A stretch of 9,083 nucleotides of DNA from Gammaproteobacteria bacterium (GTDB taxonomy: Bacteria > Pseudomonadota > Gammaproteobacteria > S012-40): assembly GCA_029879945.1 (NCBI GenBank), contig JAOUPJ010000143.1, forward strand, positions 1 through 9,083, written 5' to 3'. The notes under the pieces are model-generated. The model did not search any database. It was not told the DNA's origin and saw only the letters and a program-made list of their open reading frames with translations. The translations under genes were made by a program, and so were the position numbers. This document shows positions 5,737 through 9,083 of this stretch, piece by piece. Numbering within the stretch: the first letter of the stretch is position 1; each line of letters opens with the position of its first letter.

Positions 5737-5914
5737 TCGCATTTCTTCCTTTCTTAAAAAAATTTCACCTACGCGAGAATTTCTGAATCCATTCTGCGGA
5801 TTGTTACGTAAGTGATAACAACAGCGACCTAAACATTGATTGTTAGTAGTTTTAAAACCCAAAATTTAAGGAATTAATAAGATGAAATACCAAGAAAAAT
5901 TGTACGCAGGATGG
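5695..5914 (+). repeat. Upstream direct repeat, copy A (paired with 7527-7746)
   Basis: From GAATCCGGGG to the start codon is 187 bp in both copies, and the sequences are nearly identical, including the inverted REP remnant, the A-run, the TGAATCC/ACGTAAGT boxes and the RBS. Identity continues through the first 33 bases of the lipoprotein genes (MKYQEKLYAGW) and then fades, so the duplication covers promoter, leader and signal-peptide start. Confidence 0.85.
5784..5813 (+). promoter_or_regulatory. Conserved promoter-like module before FG-GAP gene 2
   Basis: TGAATCC (5784-5790), 15 nt, ACGTAAGT (5806-5813). Here the second box is extended to the palindrome TTACGTAA and sits within a stem TTGTTA...TAACAA (5801-5821). 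The RBS AAGGA (5868-5872) is 9 nt before the ATG. Confidence 0.6.
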
Positions 5915-7408
5915 CTATACACCACAAAACTCATGGCCGTTTTTTTTCTGTTTTTGCTCACCGCCTGTGGTGGCGGTGGCGATAAAAACGACGGTCCCTT
6001 GGTCACAAACAATATTGCGCAACAGGCCTATCTCAAGGCCAGCAACGCCGGCTCAGAGGACGAGTTTGGCGCTAGCGTAGCCCTGGATGGGGACACCCTG
6101 GTGGTGGCTGCATCACGTGAAGACGGCGATGACGATAGCTTGGATAACTCTGGAGCAGTGTATGTCTTTATTCGCAATAGTGACGGTGGCTGGGATCAGC
6201 AGGCTGTCCTCACAGCCAGTAATGGTCAGAATTTTGACCGCTTCGGCATTAGCGTGGCGCTGCATGATGACACCTTGGCAGTGGGCGCATTCGGTGAAGA
6301 CGGCGATGCAAACAGTACCATCGACAATTCGAATAATAATACGAATCACGCTGGCGCGGTGTATGTCTTTACCCGTGATGATAAGGGTGAGTGGAGTGAG
6401 CAGGCCTACCTCAAGGCCAGCAATCCCGGGGAGGATGACTTTTTTGGCGAAAGCCTGGCCCTGTTCGGTGACACCCTGGCGGTGGGGGTACGCCGCGAAG
6501 ACGGCGATGCCAAGAGCACCGCAGAGACCCCGAATGATAAGGCCCAAAATGCCGGGGCGGTGTATATCTTTACCCGCAATAGTGAGGGTAAGTGGAAGCA
6601 GCGGCAGTACCTCAAGGCTAGCGATGCGAGCACAAAGGACGAGTTTGGCGCTAGCGTGGCCTTGTCTGGAGATACCCTGGCAGTGGGGGCACCTCGTAAA
6701 GAGGGCCGCTTCAGCAACAACCTGGAACTCCCGGGTGTGCTTATCGAGGGTATCGGAGCGGCGTATGTCTTTACTCGAGATGATGCGGGTGACTGGAGCG
6801 AGCAGGCCGCCCTCACTGCGAGCAATACAGGTGGCAGTGATGAGTTTGGCGCTAGCGTGGCCTTGTCCGGTGACACATTAGCGGTAGGGGCACACTTGGA
6901 GGACGGCGACGCTACCAGCACTGCAAGCAACTCGAATGAGAATGCGGAAGATGCTGGCGCGGTGTATGTCTTTACCCGTGATGACGAGGGTAAGTGGAGC
7001 GAGCAGGCCTACATCAAGGCCAGTGACGCGAGTGGAAGTGACGAGTTTGGTGCCAGCGTGGCTTTGTCCGGTGATGCCCTGGTGGTGGGGGCACCTTTTG
7101 CGCTGGGGACGATTAGTACGAATAGTGTTGCTGAAATATCGACTGTGGCTCCAGCAGCCGTGAGTGAGTTCGTCGGTAAGACCGGAGCGGCGTTTGTCTT
7201 TACCCAAGATGATGCGGGTGACTGGAGCGAAAGGGCTCGCCTTACGGCTAGCAATACCGGCGCGAGCGACGAGTTTGGCGGCAGCGTGGCCCTTTCCGGA
7301 GATACCCTGGCAGTGGGGGCGCACATGGAAAATGGCGATGCCGACAGCACTGTAGCAAGCCCGAATGATAAGGCGAATAATTCCGGGGCAGTTTATGTCT
7401 TTCGATAA
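5882..7408 (+). CDS. FG-GAP repeat lipoprotein, seven-bladed beta-propeller (copy 2)
   Basis: Lipoprotein of 508 residues, paralogue of the gene at 41-1570. The signal peptide MKYQEKLYAGW... has a strongly hydrophobic core (17-26) and lipobox LTAC with Cys29, followed by a flexible GGGGDKNDG linker. Seven FG-GAP repeats have Phe-Gly at residues 62, 121, 188, 255, 322, 389 and 465. Repeats are more diverged than in copy 1, with two blades (about 272-290 and 405-432) in which the acidic GDA.ST..PND loop is replaced by hydrophobic or Ser/Val-rich insertions, perhaps altered binding loops. The protein ends GAVYVFR, one strand short, so the N-terminal IAQQAYLKA strand probably closes the last blade. 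It has its own promoter-like module and lies divergent from the hydrolase. Role beyond a surface or periplasm-facing propeller is unknown. Confidence 0.9.
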   Translation: MKYQEKLYAGWLYTTKLMAVFFLFLLTACGGGGDKNDGPLVTNNIAQQAYLKASNAGSEDEFGASVALDGDTLVVAASREDGDDDSLDNSGAVYVFIRNSDGGWDQQAVLTASNGQNFDRFGISVALHDDTLAVGAFGEDGDANSTIDNSNNNTNHAGAVYVFTRDDKGEWSEQAYLKASNPGEDDFFGESLALFGDTLAVGVRREDGDAKSTAETPNDKAQNAGAVYIFTRNSEGKWKQRQYLKASDASTKDEFGASVALSGDTLAVGAPRKEGRFSNNLELPGVLIEGIGAAYVFTRDDAGDWSEQAALTASNTGGSDEFGASVALSGDTLAVGAHLEDGDATSTASNSNENAEDAGAVYVFTRDDEGKWSEQAYIKASDASGSDEFGASVALSGDALVVGAPFALGTISTNSVAEISTVAPAAVSEFVGKTGAAFVFTQDDAGDWSERARLTASNTGASDEFGGSVALSGDTLAVGAHMENGDADSTVASPNDKANNSGAVYVFR

Positions 7409-7451
7409 GGAACTGCTTGCCTTGCCGTAATCGGTGGCATCATGGAAAACA

Positions 7452-7501
7452 GGGTCAGAGAACAATTGTTTCTAATATTAGGATATTTTGCTCTCTGACC
7501 C
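7452..7501. repeat. Stem-loop repeat after FG-GAP gene 2
   Basis: GGGTCAGAG (7452-7460) pairs perfectly with CTCTGACCC (7493-7501). The 32-nt loop contains two perfect 10-bp palindromes, AACAATTGTT (7461-7470) and CTAATATTAG (7472-7481). Shared motifs relate it to the element at 3876-3918. It may serve as a transcript end for the lipoprotein gene, as no T-rich terminator is present. Confidence 0.65.
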
Positions 7502-7529
7502 GCTTTTAGAATCTGACCCGCTTTTAGAA
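7494..7529. repeat. 18-bp tandem duplication at the stem-loop/REP junction
   Basis: Two perfect head-to-tail copies of TCTGACCCGCTTTTAGAA occupy 7494-7511 and 7512-7529. The first overlaps the right arm of the stem-loop. The second runs into GAATCCGGGG, the right half of a REP. Confidence 0.85.
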
Positions 7530-7746
7530 TCCGGGGTTCCCTTATTTCAATCCTCACATACGACCTACTCGCATTTCGTCCTTTCTTAAAAAAAATTCGC
7601 CTTCGTAAAAATTTCTGAATCCATTCTGCGGATTGCTACGTAAGTGATAACAACAGCGACGTAATCATTGATTGTTAGTAGTTTTTAAAACCCAAAATTA
7701 AGGAATAAAAAAGATGAAATACCAAGAAAAATTGTACGCAGGATGG
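7527..7746 (+). repeat. Upstream direct repeat, copy B, with truncated REP pair
   Basis: Near-identical to copy A at 5695-5914. It starts within a REP: only GAATCCGGGG of the forward unit remains, followed by the degenerate inverted unit to 7568 (CTAC). The missing left half of the REP is replaced by the stem-loop and its 18-bp duplication. Confidence 0.8.
7616..7645 (+). promoter_or_regulatory. Conserved promoter-like module before FG-GAP gene 3
   Basis: TGAATCC (7616-7622), 15 nt, ACGTAAGT (7638-7645). The RBS AAGGA (7700-7704) is 9 nt before the ATG. One base differs from the copy at 5784 between the boxes (GCTACGT for GTTACGT). Confidence 0.6.
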
Positions 7747-9083
7747 TTAAACACGGTAAAACCCGCACTGAGCCTGTTGGGCATTTTGATCATGCTATCA
7801 CTCACCGCCTGTGGTGGCGGCAGTGATGATGACGGTGGCAACGGCCCGCTAGTCACAAACAACATCGCACAACAGGTCCGCCTGAAGGCCAACAATCCTA
7901 GCTTTGAAAACAGGTTTGGCGCTAACGTGGCCATGTCTGGCAAAACTCTGGCCGTGGGAGTACCCGATGAAGACACTGAGGGCGAAAATGCCGGGGCGGT
8001 CTATGTCTTTAGTCGAAGTGGCTCGGACTGGGTTCTGGATGACATGCTTACCGCAGAGAATGCCGAGGCCGGCGATCTGTTTGGTACTAGCGTGGCTTTG
8101 TCCGGCGATACTCTGGTGGTAGGGGCGCCCTATGAAGACGGTGGCAGACTCAGCACCTTAGCGAAAAACAATAACGCCTTGACAGACTCAGGGGCGGTGT
8201 ACGTCTTTACCCGCACCGGCAGTGTCTGGAAACCGGAGGCCCTGCTCAAGGCCAAGGATAATGCCGACCCCAATGATCATTTTGGCGAAAGTGTCGCGCT
8301 GTTCGGTAACACCCTGGTCGTGGGGGCACCTGACGAAAACGGCGTCAACCACGCTCGTACGAGTGCCGGGGCGGTCTACGTCTTTACCGGCAGTGGCGCA
8401 GATTGGAGTGAATCGGACTTCCTCAGGTCCAGCAATAACCAGGCGGGTGACCGGTTTGGTTCTCGCGTAGCGGTGGACAGCAACACCCTGGCGGTGGCTG
8501 CGCTCGGTGAAGACGGCGACGACGGTGGCAGCGAAGACGATTCCGGGGCGGTGTATGTATTTATCCGTGATAACGACGGTAAGTGGCCCGAGCAGCAGCG
8601 CATCAAGGTCGACAACGTGGACGAGAACGACCAGTTTGGCTTCAGCGTAGCCCTGTCTAACGACACCCTGGCTGTGGGGGTAGTGGGTGAAGACGGAGAT
8701 GCAAACAGCAGCGAAGCAAGCGTGAATGAGGGTGCCACCGATGCCGGCGCGGTATATGTCTTTACCCGCAGTGGCGAAATCTGGAGCCAGCAGGCATACG
8801 TTAAAGCGGGTAACGCGGAAGCAGAAGACGGGTTTGGTACCAGTGTGGCCTTGTCCGGCGATACCCTGGTCATAGGTGCACCCCGTGAAGACGGCGATGC
8901 CAAGAGCACCGCAGCCAACCCAAATGATAAAACCACGGACGCCGGGGCAGCGTATATCTTTACCCGCGATGACGGTATCTGGAGCCAGCAGTCCTACCTC
9001 AAGGCCGACAATGCGGGTGCAAGTGACCAGTTCGGCACTAGCGTGGTACTGTCTGCCAATACCGCAGCCGTGGGCGCACCCAA
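7714..9083 (+). CDS. FG-GAP repeat lipoprotein (copy 3), cut by the window end
   Basis: Open frame of 456 complete codons that runs off the window. It starts MKYQEKLYAGWLNTVKPAL, with a hydrophobic core and lipobox LTAC at Cys33, then GGGSDDDGGNGP as linker. Six full FG-GAP repeats and the start of a seventh are visible; the seven openings read RFGANV, LFGTSV, HFGESV, RFGSRV, QFGFSV, GFGTSV and QFGTSV. By comparison with the complete paralogues the gene should end about 30-45 residues beyond the window. The first blades are short, lacking the long GDA.ST...PND loop, while blades 5 to 7 resemble those of copy 1. This is the most diverged of the three paralogues in its repeats, even though its promoter region is nearly identical to that of copy 2. 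Confidence 0.9.
   Translation, partial: MKYQEKLYAGWLNTVKPALSLLGILIMLSLTACGGGSDDDGGNGPLVTNNIAQQVRLKANNPSFENRFGANVAMSGKTLAVGVPDEDTEGENAGAVYVFSRSGSDWVLDDMLTAENAEAGDLFGTSVALSGDTLVVGAPYEDGGRLSTLAKNNNALTDSGAVYVFTRTGSVWKPEALLKAKDNADPNDHFGESVALFGNTLVVGAPDENGVNHARTSAGAVYVFTGSGADWSESDFLRSSNNQAGDRFGSRVAVDSNTLAVAALGEDGDDGGSEDDSGAVYVFIRDNDGKWPEQQRIKVDNVDENDQFGFSVALSNDTLAVGVVGEDGDANSSEASVNEGATDAGAVYVFTRSGEIWSQQAYVKAGNAEAEDGFGTSVALSGDTLVIGAPREDGDAKSTAANPNDKTTDAGAAYIFTRDDGIWSQQSYLKADNAGASDQFGTSVVLSANTAAVGAP

Noticed and set aside
5801..5821. Stem TTGTTA...TAACAA as a regulator operator common to all leaders
   Set aside because: The symmetry is perfect only at this copy; the others keep ACGTAAGT but lose the left arm, so the direct box fits better than the palindrome.
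1825..7645. Integron cassette array with the repeated leaders as attC sites
   Set aside because: The GTTRRRY/RYYYAAC core sites are not found, genes lie on both strands, and the repeated part sits upstream of starts in the manner of a promoter.

Overview
The window looks like chromosomal DNA of an aquatic-type gammaproteobacterium; this is inferred from gene families and repeat style, and no species can be named. Evidence is the set of lipoproteins with LTAC lipoboxes, GTAG-headed REP/BIME repeats, a PAP2 phosphatase paired with a GT4 glycosyltransferase, and a Phd/YefM-PIN toxin-antitoxin pair. The large genes are moderately GC-rich, while the spacers and the toxin-antitoxin pair are clearly AT-rich.

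Layout: (1) 41-1570 (+), a lipoprotein with seven FG-GAP repeats. (2) 1571-1925, a strong terminator, two REP units with an inverted partner, and a conserved promoter-like leader. (3) 1926-3858 (+), a two-gene unit, PAP2-superfamily phosphatase then GT4 glycosyltransferase; the PAP2 reading frame contains a complete REP. (4) 3859-4064, a stem-loop and the promoter region of the next unit. (5) 4065-4671 (+), antitoxin and PIN toxin overlapping by 11 nt. (6) 4672-4954, a hairpin and a probable gene remnant on the minus strand. (7) 4955-5587 (-), an alpha/beta-hydrolase. (8) 5588-5881, a divergent promoter region with a REP pair in the middle. (9) 5882-7408 (+), a second seven-repeat FG-GAP lipoprotein. 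(10) 7409-7713, a second stem-loop, an 18-bp tandem repeat, a truncated REP pair and a near-copy of the leader. (11) 7714 to the window end (+), a third FG-GAP lipoprotein cut in its seventh repeat.

The main discovery candidate is a shared 5' module. Four genes (PAP2, hydrolase, FG-GAP copies 2 and 3) on both strands carry TGAATCC and ACGTAAGT with exactly 15 nt between them, followed 57-79 nt later by AAGGA, a 9-nt gap and ATG. The geometry resembles an ECF-sigma promoter. The first FG-GAP gene keeps the downstream part of the leader, but its upstream part lies outside the window. If the reading is right, three outer-envelope propeller lipoproteins, a lipid phosphatase/glycosyltransferase pair and a hydrolase form one regulon, possibly for envelope or glycolipid remodelling. 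REP pairs next to most of these leaders suggest how the module spread.
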